Origin: Pseudomonas sp. Bout1
GTDB taxonomy: Bacteria; Pseudomonadota; Gammaproteobacteria; Pseudomonadales; Pseudomonadaceae
Reading direction: 5' to 3'
Assembly (NCBI RefSeq): GCF_034314165.1
Contig: NZ_JAVIWK010000001.1
Location: forward strand, 4,293,001-4,357,000
DNA: 64,000 nt
Part shown: in pieces, positions 1 through 7,791 of the stretch
How positions within the stretch are numbered: the first letter of the stretch is position 1
Layout: each line of letters begins with the position of its first letter
Position numbers and translations under genes: made by a program
The notes under the pieces: model-generated
What the model was told of the DNA's origin: nothing
What the model saw: the letters and a program-made list of their open reading frames with translations, nothing else
The model's database searches: none

Positions 1-489
1 CAACCCCAGGGCCAGCTTCTGCAGCACGGTCAACTCGCGGTCGGAAAGCTCGGCCACCAGGTCCTGCTCGCTAGACTGCAAATCGTCCCGGCGCACCGAG
101 CTGGTGGGCAGGCTCGGAAAGCAACTGTAGTTGGACATCACCGCCTTGATCGCTTTTTGCAGTTCATCCAGCTCGCCGGTCTTGGCAACAAACCCCATCG
201 CGCCAGCCCGCATGCAACGGGTGGAAAAAAACACCGCAAGGTAAGACGTCAGCACCAGGATCTTGCAGGGCAGGCCCAGCGCCTTGATCCGGCTGATCAC
301 CTCCAGGCCGCCCAACTTGGGCATGGCCAGGTCGAGGATGATCAGTTCAGGGCGTTCCTCGCGGGCAACCTGCATGGCATCGGCGCCGTTGCCGGCCTCG
401 AAGATAGTGTCGAAGCCTTCCTGCTTCAGCAGGAACCGCACGGTTGCGCGAATAAATGGGTGGTCATCCACGATTAAAGCTTTGCTCAT
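1..489 (-). CDS. NarL/FixJ-type response regulator, partial (C-terminus outside window)
   Basis: This is the N-terminal 163 codons of a two-component response regulator; the reading frame runs off the left edge. The receiver domain is complete: acidic pair D8/D9, phospho-acceptor D53 in a ILDLAMP context, the switch threonine in LTSY, and a lysine in GFVAKTGE. The first helix of a LuxR-type DNA-binding domain begins (LSDRELTVLQ) just before the edge. The start is the ATG at 489, preceded by a GGAG-like site. The receiver resembles the BvgA/EvgA/RocA branch, which usually answers hybrid sensor kinases, but no kinase is visible here. The family is clear; the regulated genes are unknown. Confidence 0.9.
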   Translation of the reverse strand, partial: MSKALIVDDHPFIRATVRFLLKQEGFDTIFEAGNGADAMQVAREERPELIILDLAMPKLGGLEVISRIKALGLPCKILVLTSYLAVFFSTRCMRAGAMGFVAKTGELDELQKAIKAVMSNYSCFPSLPTSSVRRDDLQSSEQDLVAELSDRELTVLQKLALGL

Positions 490-770
490 AAGGCTCCCCT
501 GGGAGGATTCAGTACCGTTACACATCAGACGGGACCTATCTACCTGTGAGAAATGACAGTTCCGACGAGCGGTTCAGAACATTCCTACAAACAATAGTCG
601 GGCCCCTCCATTTGAACGCCATAAACGACGTCTGCGTGCCGGGTTAGCCGCAAGCGCGCAACCTTACCAATGGAATGACGCGCCACCTGAAGGGATAGTC
701 CCATCTATATGTAGGATTTTTCCTCACCAAGAGCATAGTAAATAGCCAGCTCGCTGAGAGCAAAGGCGCC

Positions 771-1487
771 CTAATCAGTAGTACTCGGGCTCCAGAAGGC
801 CTGTACCACAAGGCTTGACGTGGAAATACGCGCCACCAGGGCGTCCAGTTCGTCACCGTCTACGGAGGTCACGGCCAGCGTCGCCTCGATTTCCACCTCT
901 TCGGGACCAAAGGGGCGTACGTCTACATCACTGGCCGGGTAGTTGCAGCGGGCGAGTTCGGCTTCGAGCAAGGCCAATACCGCCTTTTGCTGAGTACGCC
1001 GGGCCACCACATACAGAATGTTGGTCACCTCGGCCGACACCACATCCAGCGGCTGGCGGTTGATGTTGTTGACGATCGGGCGCAGCAAGGTATTGGCCGC
1101 CAGCACAAACAGCGTACCCAGCAGCGCCTCCAGGATCAGGTCGGCACCGGCGCAGGCGCCCACCGCCGCCGACGCCCAAAGGGTGGCCGCCGTGTTCAGC
1201 CCGCGCACGTTGCCCTCTTCACGCATGATCACGCCGGCACCGAGAAAACCGATGCCCGAAACCACATAGGCCACGACCCGCACTGCCCCTTCAGCGCCGC
1301 CCAGGCGGTTGGCCATGTCGACAAAAATCGCCGCGCCCACCGCCACCAGCACGTTGGTGCGCAGCCCCGCCGTGCGCTGGCGGTACTGGCGTTCGAACCC
1401 GATCAGGCCACCGAGAATGAAGGCCGCGGAGAGGCTGACCAGCGTGTCGACCAGCGAGTTGAGGTTGATGTTGTTGATTGCTTGCAT
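771..1487 (-). CDS. mgtC: MgtC/SapB family inner-membrane protein
   Basis: A 238-residue protein with the MgtC/SapB plan: about four N-terminal membrane segments (roughly residues 10-110) carrying the family motifs GFERQ and GLRTN, then a soluble C-terminal domain of about 100 residues like the ACT-type tail of MgtC. MgtC proteins support growth at low magnesium and inside host cells by restraining the F-type ATP synthase. The start ATG at 1487 sits after a GGGAAGAC stretch. A long non-coding leader with candidate leader peptides lies upstream (1488-1830), as for magnesium-responsive mgtC and mgtA genes of enterobacteria. Family assignment is strong; the magnesium role is inferred from the family. 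Confidence 0.88.
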   Translation of the reverse strand: MQAINNINLNSLVDTLVSLSAAFILGGLIGFERQYRQRTAGLRTNVLVAVGAAIFVDMANRLGGAEGAVRVVAYVVSGIGFLGAGVIMREEGNVRGLNTAATLWASAAVGACAGADLILEALLGTLFVLAANTLLRPIVNNINRQPLDVVSAEVTNILYVVARRTQQKAVLALLEAELARCNYPASDVDVRPFGPEEVEIEATLAVTSVDGDELDALVARISTSSLVVQAFWSPSTTD

Positions 1488-1640
1488 GGGAGTCTTCCCT
1501 ATTCATTACCAGCCGAACTTACGCGAGGAAACCTTCGGCCAGGTACGTCCATCCCGGGCCGTGATTGAGTCACGGGCACGACAGGACAGGCCCGCCCGTC
1601 GCAAACGACAGGCGCGTGCGCAGTACCGCGATGCAAGGCA

Positions 1641-1739
1641 TCACGCACTGTTAAGCGTCGATGAGAGGGAATTCGGGATCGGGCCTGGACTGGCCGCCAC
1701 CGGGATGCCGCTTCTCGCTTCTGGGCGAGACAACGGCAT
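1641..1739 (-). CDS. Candidate proline-rich leader peptide of mgtC
   Basis: A 32-codon ORF in the mgtC leader, read on the minus strand. It encodes six prolines (P2, P6, P13, P18, P20, P22). In enterobacterial mgtA and mgtCBR leaders, proline-containing leader peptides slow the ribosome and steer transcription into the structural gene. The start codon lies inside a strong hairpin (1705-1739), so folding would compete with initiation. No good ribosome-binding site precedes the ATG. The ORF may be chance; the case rests on its position and proline content. Confidence 0.35.
   Translation of the reverse strand: MPLSRPEARSGIPVAASPGPIPNSLSSTLNSA
1705..1739 (-). promoter_or_regulatory. Hairpin in the mgtC leader RNA
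   Basis: On the minus strand ATGCCG...TCTCGC is followed after a six-base loop by GCGAGA...CGGCAT, giving two perfect six-pair helices separated by a small internal loop. It covers the start of the proline-rich ORF. More short hairpins follow towards mgtC (for example CCGTGACTCAATCACGG near 1560-1577). This suggests a multi-stem regulatory leader rather than spacer DNA. Confidence 0.5.
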
Positions 1740-1753
1740 CGGAAAAATGCGCG

Positions 1754-1819
1754 TTATCTTGCCAAGTATGTGCCGGTTATCGAGACCGGCCGACGACTGT
1801 CACTCGAACAAGTACCCAC
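1754..1819 (-). CDS. Candidate first leader ORF upstream of mgtC (GTG start)
   Basis: A 21-codon ORF on the minus strand, starting with GTG seven bases after GCGGAGA, a reasonable ribosome-binding site. It ends 14 bases before the ATG of the proline-rich ORF, so the two could be translated in tandem. The product contains one cysteine and one proline and has no recognised motif. Its standing depends on whether this leader is conserved in related strains. Confidence 0.35.
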   Translation of the reverse strand: MGTCSSDSRRPVSITGTYLAR

Positions 1820-1961
1820 TGAGGGTCTCCGCTATTGATGAAAACGCGCGAAGCTTACGCTCCGAATTAAGCAGAGTAAACCGTAGGAAAATTTACCCGG
1901 TGGGTTTGAGCAGGTTCTTCAGGGAGGGTTCAGGTACGCACCATTGCGCAGCTCTCCCCCC

Positions 1962-2078
1962 CCGTAGCAGCTGTCGAGCCCAAGCGAGGCTGCGTCGGCC
2001 ACACTGCGATCATCAGCCAGACACTCCAACCAGTCGCGCCGAACGCAGCCTCTCCCAGGCTCGACAGCTGCTACGCAG
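1962..2078. repeat. REP-type inverted pair, family B (GTAGCAGCTGTCGAGCC)
   Basis: Two facing copies of a GTAGCAGCTGTCGAGCC...GAGGCTGCGT unit, about 45 bases each, are separated by a short spacer. The same unit recurs at 20851-20942. This is the layout of Pseudomonas REPINs, which RAYT transposases mobilise and which can act as 3'-end hairpins. No RAYT gene is in the window. Confidence 0.85.
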
Positions 2079-2213
2079 AAGACGTTCGATCACGCTCCAC
2101 CAGCGCCAAATACTCATTGATCGCAGCTCGGCTTCATCCTCAAGGGTCAGCTCAACCACACGGATGCCCACTATCGAACTGAGAGGCAAGGCCATCGTGT
2201 CAACAACATCCAT
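2071..2213 (-). pseudogene. Small ORF downstream of the FKBP gene, apparently frameshifted
   Basis: The minus-strand ATG at 2213 follows GAGAAGGG at good spacing, and the ORF begins 12 bases after the FKBP stop. The first 30 or so codons read as a coherent acidic peptide. At about 2122 the frame turns into Trp/Arg-rich sequence and runs into the REP, whereas the neighbouring frame continues plausibly (INEYLALVERDR) and ends at a TAG supplied by the outer base of the REP. Adding one base near 2122 would restore about 47 residues. It is either a true one-base deletion or a base-call error. Function unknown. Confidence 0.4.
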
Positions 2214-2225
2214 GTTCATCCCTTC

Positions 2226-2567
2226 TCAATCGTCGCGCGTCAGTACTTCCAGCAACTCAATCTCAAACCGCAGATTACTGTCGGGCGTGATATGCGCCCC
2301 CATCGAGCGCTCGCCGTAGGCCAGGTGCGCCGGCACGAATAACGTGCGAATGCCGCCGACTTTCATGCCCATCAGCCCCTGGTCCCAGCCCTTGATGACG
2401 CGACCGGTGCCGATCACGCATTGAAACGGCTTGCCGCGTTCCCATGAAGAGTCGAACACCGTGCCGTCTTCCAGGGTGCCCGTGTATTGCGTGGTGATCA
2501 GGGCGCCTTTGACCACGGTCTTGCCGTCGCCGAGGCGGAGGTCGGTGATTTTCAGTTCGTTGCGCAT
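2226..2567 (-). CDS. FKBP-type peptidyl-prolyl cis-trans isomerase
   Basis: A 113-residue single-domain FKBP. It carries the family signature blocks YTGTLEDGTVFDSSW, the pocket segment VIKGWDQGLMGMKVGG and the C-terminal strand FEIELLEV. These enzymes speed proline isomerisation during folding; with no signal peptide this one should be cytoplasmic. The start is the ATG at 2567 after GAGAAAAA, not the upstream in-frame ATG at 2603, which has no ribosome-binding site. It lies alone on the minus strand, divergent from the monooxygenase gene, with the broken small ORF 12 bases downstream. Confidence 0.9.
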   Translation of the reverse strand: MRNELKITDLRLGDGKTVVKGALITTQYTGTLEDGTVFDSSWERGKPFQCVIGTGRVIKGWDQGLMGMKVGGIRTLFVPAHLAYGERSMGAHITPDSNLRFEIELLEVLTRDD

Positions 2568-2880
2568 TTTTTCTCGTTTTGTGTAATGCGCGGATCGCGC
2601 CAAATGGGCGTTTTCCCAGAGTCAAACGCGTTTGGCAAGCCCCGGATTGAGATTGCATGCCAGTTGAATCACATCGCTCTGAATATGTTTAAAGCATTTT
2701 TCAGTGTGAGCCCGCATCAACACATACCTCGTTTTCTTCAATAGCCTGCCAGTTCGAATGCACCAACCTACAAAAAATCACGAAAACGTACGTAAAAAAA
2801 ATACAAACCACCTATTTATCTTATTCAATACAACGAGCAGCCTAACTATCCAGAAACATAGAACATCAGGGATGACTTGT
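2568..2880. other. AT-rich divergent intergenic region
   Basis: This 313-base gap lies between the FKBP gene and the rightward monooxygenase gene and must hold both promoters. Its right half is strikingly rich in A and T (runs of seven and eight A around 2770-2800), unlike the rest of the window. An in-frame ATG at 2758 would extend the monooxygenase by 41 residues, but it lacks a ribosome-binding site and encodes Asn/Lys/Thr-rich sequence, so I treat this stretch as non-coding. No convincing promoter hexamer pair was found. Confidence 0.5.
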
Positions 2881-4845
2881 ATGACCATAGGATCAGACTT
2901 CAATTACCCGGCTGATATTGCTGCCCGCGCTTCCAGAGAAAAGAGATCTACCAAAAATAAATGGCGAGGCCGTTTTCCTGGCCCACCGGACTTATGCTTC
3001 GATTATCGAGCCTTAGTGGAGCAAAAAGGCGGAATTGCCAAGGCGCCTCATTTGGACCACAAAATATGTATCATCGGGGCTGGCATAACAGGACTTACTG
3101 CAGCAAGAGAACTGTATCGCTGCGGCTTTAAAGACATATCCCTGATCGAGAAATCCAAAAGAATCGGAGGCAGACACCTTACCGTTCTTGGTGGACAGCG
3201 CTCCAACAATACAGGACGGCCGCCCTTTGAAATGGGCGCGATGCGTATGCCCTTCTTTAATCGATCTGATGAAAACCCCACTGAGGGCCGATCCATGATG
3301 GCCTATTACACCAAAACGTTTGATCTAGTTCATTCAAACTTCCCAAATCCGGGAAGCCCGTGGGTCACATCAACCGGGATCTACTTACGCGAAGGGAGTA
3401 TAGATAATAGTAGTCAACCCACCATGCTGATTTGGAAAAATAAAGATGGTATAACGCCTCCACCTGGCGAGACCCTGAGTGCAGTGTCTGAAAAATGGCG
3501 AAACTTTGCGAACCGTATGACTCAGAAAGTTTCGGAATTATACGGAAGCGAGCAATGGGAGTTATTTTGGGCCAAGATAGTTGAAAAATACGAAAGTATC
3601 TCGTTTAGGGACTTAGTGAAAATGCCGGTTATTGAGTCTTGGCACAAGGACCGCCCCGGTAACTTCGGTGGCATGGGAATGACGACGCAAGAGTCGGCTG
3701 TGTTCTACGCAATTGGAATAGGCGATGGCAGTTGGGGAGCATTTTATGACATATGCTCGCTTTATCCCCTGCGCACTGCGATTTTTGGTTTCAGCAGTCA
3801 CCTCCAGCTAATTCATGGCCGGGTCAAACTGGATGGCGAGGCAGTCGATTCGCCGCACCTGAGAAGCTCGGCCGTTTTTGATTCTCGGGGACTAGAGTTT
3901 AATAAGCCCAGCTACAAAGGTCTCGGGGCCTTGGCAGAGTGCCTGCTCTTTATGAGTACTTCTGGAATAAGCGACTCCGTGTATGACCTCAGCCTCAAGA
4001 AGACGGATGGATTTCTGACCGACTCTCCAGTAAAAAAACTGGAAAAGCTGAGAAATGGGAAAACGCGCGTTTATTATCAATGGAATGCTAGTAACCCCCA
4101 AAAAACTGAAACCTGCCATGCCGACTTCGACTCGGTCGTCATCACGCTCCCCTCCTGGATAATCGAAACACAAATACTGCTTGAAGGTTTCGATCAAGAG
4201 ATGCTCCCTTACGACACGATAAATGCCTATAAAACTGCTCACTGGGAAACCAGCTGCAAAGTGTACGCCCCCTTAAAAAAAACCTTCCTATCCAAAAATA
4301 CGAAGATCCCACAAGCCATCGTGACCGACAGCTTCATACATGATGTATATACCTATCGCTATAACGAGCATCACACCTACGACTGCATACTTCTGAGCTA
4401 TACCTGGGAAGATGACGCAACAAAGCTATCCTCACTAAGTGACAAAGAATTAATAACCAAGTGCATAGAAGAGCTGGATAGAATCCTGGTTAAATCCACC
4501 AACATCCAAGAAAAAATCTCTCCATACATTGGACACGAGCAGGCAATCGTACAACGCTGGATGAATGACAGAAACTCGTTGGGATGCGCAAAGCTGTACA
4601 GGCCGGGGACCTACTATGAGGCTGTCAGCCTAATGAAATACAACAAGGACTACTCATTTAAATCTGGGCTTTACCTCTGTGGCGAATCTTTTTCAGTAGA
4701 TGCCGGATGGACAGAGCCTTGTTTCAGGGGCGCAATAGATACCGTCATAAACATCTGCAATAGAACTGGCGCCCTCTTCAATGGAGGATTCTCAATGCAA
4801 GACTATCCAGAATACCAAACCGAGTATTCACCTCCATCAAAATAA
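2881..4845 (+). CDS. FAD-dependent amino-acid 2-monooxygenase (IaaM / DavB / phenylalanine-oxidase type)
   Basis: A 654-residue flavoprotein of the amine-oxidase fold. It has the dinucleotide loop GAGITG (66-71), E90 for ribose binding, RIGGR (94-98) and GAMRMP (119-124). The segment SYTWEDD near residue 506 is shared with tryptophan 2-monooxygenase (IaaM) and Pseudomonas phenylalanine oxidase, and the C-terminal flavin motif is GES...GWTEPCFRGAID from 601. Relatives oxidatively decarboxylate an amino acid to the amide with one carbon fewer. A roughly 60-residue extension precedes the FAD fold, and at 654 residues it is longer than IaaM or DavB (about 560). Start 2881 (or 2872) follows AGGG. 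The gene is AT-rich with AAA, ATA and AGA codons, suggesting transfer. The amidohydrolase downstream fits the amide product. Substrate unknown. Confidence 0.8.
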   Translation: MTIGSDFNYPADIAARASREKRSTKNKWRGRFPGPPDLCFDYRALVEQKGGIAKAPHLDHKICIIGAGITGLTAARELYRCGFKDISLIEKSKRIGGRHLTVLGGQRSNNTGRPPFEMGAMRMPFFNRSDENPTEGRSMMAYYTKTFDLVHSNFPNPGSPWVTSTGIYLREGSIDNSSQPTMLIWKNKDGITPPPGETLSAVSEKWRNFANRMTQKVSELYGSEQWELFWAKIVEKYESISFRDLVKMPVIESWHKDRPGNFGGMGMTTQESAVFYAIGIGDGSWGAFYDICSLYPLRTAIFGFSSHLQLIHGRVKLDGEAVDSPHLRSSAVFDSRGLEFNKPSYKGLGALAECLLFMSTSGISDSVYDLSLKKTDGFLTDSPVKKLEKLRNGKTRVYYQWNASNPQKTETCHADFDSVVITLPSWIIETQILLEGFDQEMLPYDTINAYKTAHWETSCKVYAPLKKTFLSKNTKIPQAIVTDSFIHDVYTYRYNEHHTYDCILLSYTWEDDATKLSSLSDKELITKCIEELDRILVKSTNIQEKISPYIGHEQAIVQRWMNDRNSLGCAKLYRPGTYYEAVSLMKYNKDYSFKSGLYLCGESFSVDAGWTEPCFRGAIDTVINICNRTGALFNGGFSMQDYPEYQTEYSPPSK

Positions 4846-4939
4846 ACACACCCTGCAAAAGCCTTGACAGAAGCAAACTACATTACTATCGGACGCGTCC
4901 GACTTTCATTTAAACGTCAGGTCGCCTTTTATAAACATC

Positions 4940-4955
4940 CAGCCACTCCTGGCTG
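4940..4955 (+). terminator. Weak hairpin between monooxygenase and amidohydrolase genes
   Basis: CAGCCA and TGGCTG form a six-pair stem with a four-base loop, followed by AATAAAAATAAG. It may be a leaky terminator that lowers expression of the downstream genes. The absence of a proper T-run makes this uncertain. Confidence 0.25.
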
Positions 4956-4979
4956 AATAAAAATAAGAGGTCACCCGCA

Positions 4980-5867
4980 ATGAGCGATCCAACAAGCCCT
5001 GTTCGCATAGCTGTCGTACAGTTCGATCCCCAGGTGGGAATGGAAAACCGGGAGCGCAACCTGCGTCATAGCCTTGAGCTGGCGACGGAAGCAGTGAGCG
5101 GCGGTGCCAATCTGATCGTGCTGCCAGAGCTCTCAAACTGTGGTTACTTTTTCTCCAGCCGTCAGGACGCGTTTGACCACGCCGAGGCCATTCCGGGTGG
5201 GCCGACTGTGCAAGCCTGGACAGATTTCGCCTGCAAACATGAGGTGTATCTGGTGGCAGGCCTCAGCGAAATTTCCGCTATGCAGCTGTTCAATACGGCT
5301 GTATTGCTGGGGCCGGACGGCTTTATTGGCAAGTACCGCAAGGCCCATCTGTGGAACCTTGAAAAGCTCTGGTTCACTCCCGGCGATACAGGATTCCCCG
5401 TTTTCGAAACACCCATAGGTCGTATTGGCCTGTTGATCTGCTGGGACATTTGGTTTCCCGAGGTGCCACGCATCCTCAGCCAGCAAGGCGCCGATATTAT
5501 TTGCAGCCTCAACAACTGGGTGTGGACCCCGCCTCCTTTGTTCGACGACGCGGGGAAGTGCATGGCGTCGTATCTCACGATGACCGCCGCCCACGTCAAT
5601 AACGTGTTTATCGCCGCCGCCAGTCGTATCGGCGAGGAGCGCGATGCGCGTTACCTGGGATGTTCGCTGATTGCCGGTACCAACGGTTGGCCCATTGGCG
5701 CGGTGGCTTCGGCGAATCGGCAAGAGATTCTGTTTGCCGATGTTGACCTCACCAGTGCCCGCAGTGCGCCGATCTGGAACAGCCTCAACGATTTGCAGCG
5801 CGACCGGCGCGCGGATCTTTACGACCAGATGCTTGGGTATACCCAACACCGCGCCCTGCCACGCTGA
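4980..5867 (+). CDS. Nitrilase-superfamily carbon-nitrogen hydrolase (probable amidase)
   Basis: A 295-residue cytoplasmic hydrolase with the full nitrilase-fold triad: E50 in LPELSNCGY, K121 in YRKAHLW and C154 in ICWDIWFPE. Family members hydrolyse linear amides or nitriles to acid and ammonia; DavA, the partner of lysine 2-monooxygenase DavB, is of this type. Standing next to an amino-acid 2-monooxygenase, the simplest role is hydrolysis of the amide it makes. The start follows AGAGG ten bases upstream. It ends 14 bases before the membrane-protein gene, so the two are probably co-transcribed. Base composition is closer to the rest of the window than that of the monooxygenase gene. Function is inferred from context. 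Confidence 0.85.
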   Translation: MSDPTSPVRIAVVQFDPQVGMENRERNLRHSLELATEAVSGGANLIVLPELSNCGYFFSSRQDAFDHAEAIPGGPTVQAWTDFACKHEVYLVAGLSEISAMQLFNTAVLLGPDGFIGKYRKAHLWNLEKLWFTPGDTGFPVFETPIGRIGLLICWDIWFPEVPRILSQQGADIICSLNNWVWTPPPLFDDAGKCMASYLTMTAAHVNNVFIAAASRIGEERDARYLGCSLIAGTNGWPIGAVASANRQEILFADVDLTSARSAPIWNSLNDLQRDRRADLYDQMLGYTQHRALPR

Positions 5868-5881
5868 CCGGAGGGCGCACC

Positions 5882-7045
5882 ATGGAAACCCTTTTGCAAA
5901 AACCACGCTCAGAACGCTCCCGGGCCGATAACATTGTTATCGCCTTGGGGCTTGCCAGTGCTTTGCTGATCCTGTGGATAGCGTTTTCTTACCCTTGGCC
6001 GGGCTACGTCGATATGCTCACCAACCTTCCACAGCCCAGTGCCTGGTTGCGCTGGGTGTTGGGGGATATCAGCGAAGTCGCGTTCTACAAACATGAACTG
6101 GCTTCAGTCGGGCTGCTGGGCGGTGCATATCTGGCTTGGTGGGCCAGCCGCACGGGCAAGTCCTGGCAGGGCTTTGCTATCTCGTACGGCACAGGGCTGT
6201 GGCCGTGGCTGGTAACCAGTTCGTTACTTGGCTTGCTGCTGAGTAATGCGTTATGGGGCTGGACCGTGACCACCGACACATGGCAGCCGACGTTTGCGGC
6301 GTTTGTTTCACTGCCAGCGGCAATGGTGCTGATGTTCGGAGGTGGCTGGAAAGTGACGCTCAACGGCGCCGTACTGGGAGCCCTACTGGTCACGCCGATG
6401 TGTTTGTTGATCGTCAATTACGTCTGCATGCCGCTGGGCTTGCCGGTGGTGATCGGAAATGTGCTCGGGATGGCGGTTGGCAGTGTGATTGCCTTTGTAT
6501 TATGCCGTCGCGTGCCGGCCCTGGTACGAAGCGATTACACAGCGCCGCAAAGGCCCGCCCCGTTACCGCCACCGACTTATGGTGTGGTGTGGAGCGTGCG
6601 GAGGGTATTGGCTGATTTTTCCGAAGCGCCGTTCTTCGGCAATGAACTGGCCAGCCTTGGCTTGCTGGCGGGGGTGTTACTGGCTTACGCGCTGAACCCG
6701 GTGAGCCCGGCCTATGGATCCGGCCTGATACTGCATCTGATCGGCGCGCAAGCGCTGACGTCAGCACTGGGCGTGGTGATCTGGCGACATCAGTGGATCA
6801 AACGCGGCTGGTATCCCACGTATGTCCCGCTGGTATCGGTGGTCCCGGCAGCCGTATTGACCCATGGTGGTAGCTGGATGGTGATGGGGACCAGTGCGTT
6901 GCTTGGCGCGCTGATCGCGCCGCCACTGGCCTGCGCAATTGCAGGACGGTTACCACCGCACGTTCATCCTTATCTCGGCAACATAATCTCCATGGCGTTG
7001 AGCACCTTGCTGGTTGTGCCATTGGTGGGATGGTTGGCCGTCTAA
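5882..7045 (+). CDS. Polytopic membrane protein of two homologous halves, unknown family
   Basis: A 387-residue protein with about ten hydrophobic segments. Two halves share ordered motifs. VLGDISEVAFYKHELASVGLL (about 59-79) matches VLADFSEAPFFGNELASLGLL (about 242-262). VSLPAAMVLMFGGGW matches VSVVPAAVLTHGGSW, GAVLGALLVTP matches SALLGALIAPP, and each half ends in a GN...MA segment. Such tandem duplications are common in secondary transporters. The start follows GGAGGGCGCACC, 14 bases after the amidohydrolase. I do not recognise the family. A role in moving the amino acid, amide or acid of this cassette is an inference from position only. Confidence 0.75.
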   Translation: METLLQKPRSERSRADNIVIALGLASALLILWIAFSYPWPGYVDMLTNLPQPSAWLRWVLGDISEVAFYKHELASVGLLGGAYLAWWASRTGKSWQGFAISYGTGLWPWLVTSSLLGLLLSNALWGWTVTTDTWQPTFAAFVSLPAAMVLMFGGGWKVTLNGAVLGALLVTPMCLLIVNYVCMPLGLPVVIGNVLGMAVGSVIAFVLCRRVPALVRSDYTAPQRPAPLPPPTYGVVWSVRRVLADFSEAPFFGNELASLGLLAGVLLAYALNPVSPAYGSGLILHLIGAQALTSALGVVIWRHQWIKRGWYPTYVPLVSVVPAAVLTHGGSWMVMGTSALLGALIAPPLACAIAGRLPPHVHPYLGNIISMALSTLLVVPLVGWLAV

Positions 7046-7061
7046 CTCCCCTCTCCTACAC

Positions 7062-7079
7062 CGGGCAAAGGACTGCCCG
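7062..7079. terminator. Short hairpin between convergent genes
   Basis: CGGGCA and TGCCCG pair across a six-base loop in the 39-base gap between convergent genes. No T-run follows on either strand, so it is at best a weak or factor-assisted terminator. Confidence 0.25.
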
Positions 7080-7084
7080 AGCAA

Positions 7085-7705
7085 TCACAGCCAATGCCAG
7101 AACCGGCTCCAGAACCCACGCCCCAGATCATTCTTGCAGCCCGCATATTGCGCCGCGTACATCTGCGAACGCGCCTGCACCTTCCCCGCCACCGGCATCA
7201 GCCAGGCTTTGCTCGCGTAGGTACGCTGACGGTAACCGCCCCAGCCTTCGTGGTAATTCAGGTACTGGCCGTAGGCGTCGTATTTGTAAACGCCGTTGAT
7301 GGTGTAGGTCTTGTCCATGTACCAGCCGACAAAGTCGATGGCGTCGTCAAAGTCCTGGCGACTGGCACCCGTGCGGCCGGTGCTTTTCTGGTAGTCGCTC
7401 CACACTTCATCCTTGGCCTGGGAGTAACCGGAGGCGGTAGACACGCGGCCCCAGGGGATGATCCATAACAGGTATTTACGCGGGGTCTTGGCGTCCTGTC
7501 GAAAGCCCGATTCTTGATACATGATCGCGAACGGCACCTGGATCGGCACGCCCCAGCGCGCCTGGGTAACCTTGGCGGCGTCGTACCAATCGTCCTTTTC
7601 GCGGAAGATGCCGCAGATGTCGTTGGGGGTGCGGGGTGGCGAGGTGCCGCATCCCGCCAATAAGGCGGTGAGTAGCAACAGCCCTGCGGTTTTTCCTGCG
7701 TTCAA
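7085..7705 (-). CDS. SLT-domain (lytic-transglycosylase-like) lipoprotein
   Basis: A 206-residue lipoprotein with an N-terminal signal ending in the lipobox LLAGC (lipidated C19). The mature part contains a short lysozyme-like SLT segment with the catalytic-type glutamate E65 in IMYQESGF, followed by Tyr/Trp-rich sequence (GWYMDKTYTING, YLNYHEGWGGYRQRTY) typical of small transglycosylase-like lipoproteins. It should sit in the outer membrane facing the periplasm and act on peptidoglycan. It stands alone, convergent with the duplicated membrane protein. The SLT assignment is good; activity is not proven. Confidence 0.8.
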   Translation of the reverse strand: MNAGKTAGLLLLTALLAGCGTSPPRTPNDICGIFREKDDWYDAAKVTQARWGVPIQVPFAIMYQESGFRQDAKTPRKYLLWIIPWGRVSTASGYSQAKDEVWSDYQKSTGRTGASRQDFDDAIDFVGWYMDKTYTINGVYKYDAYGQYLNYHEGWGGYRQRTYASKAWLMPVAGKVQARSQMYAAQYAGCKNDLGRGFWSRFWHWL

Positions 7706-7791
7706 AAGCTCACCGTCTCGTCGTGAGGATAAAAGGCGGGCAGTTTACTCGTTCATCGGGATTGATGCAGAGGTGAAAGCAATACGAATCC

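Noticed and set aside
1309..2319. 336-codon rightward frame across mgtC, its leader and a REP
   Set aside because: Covers three unrelated elements, has no ribosome-binding site and no domain.
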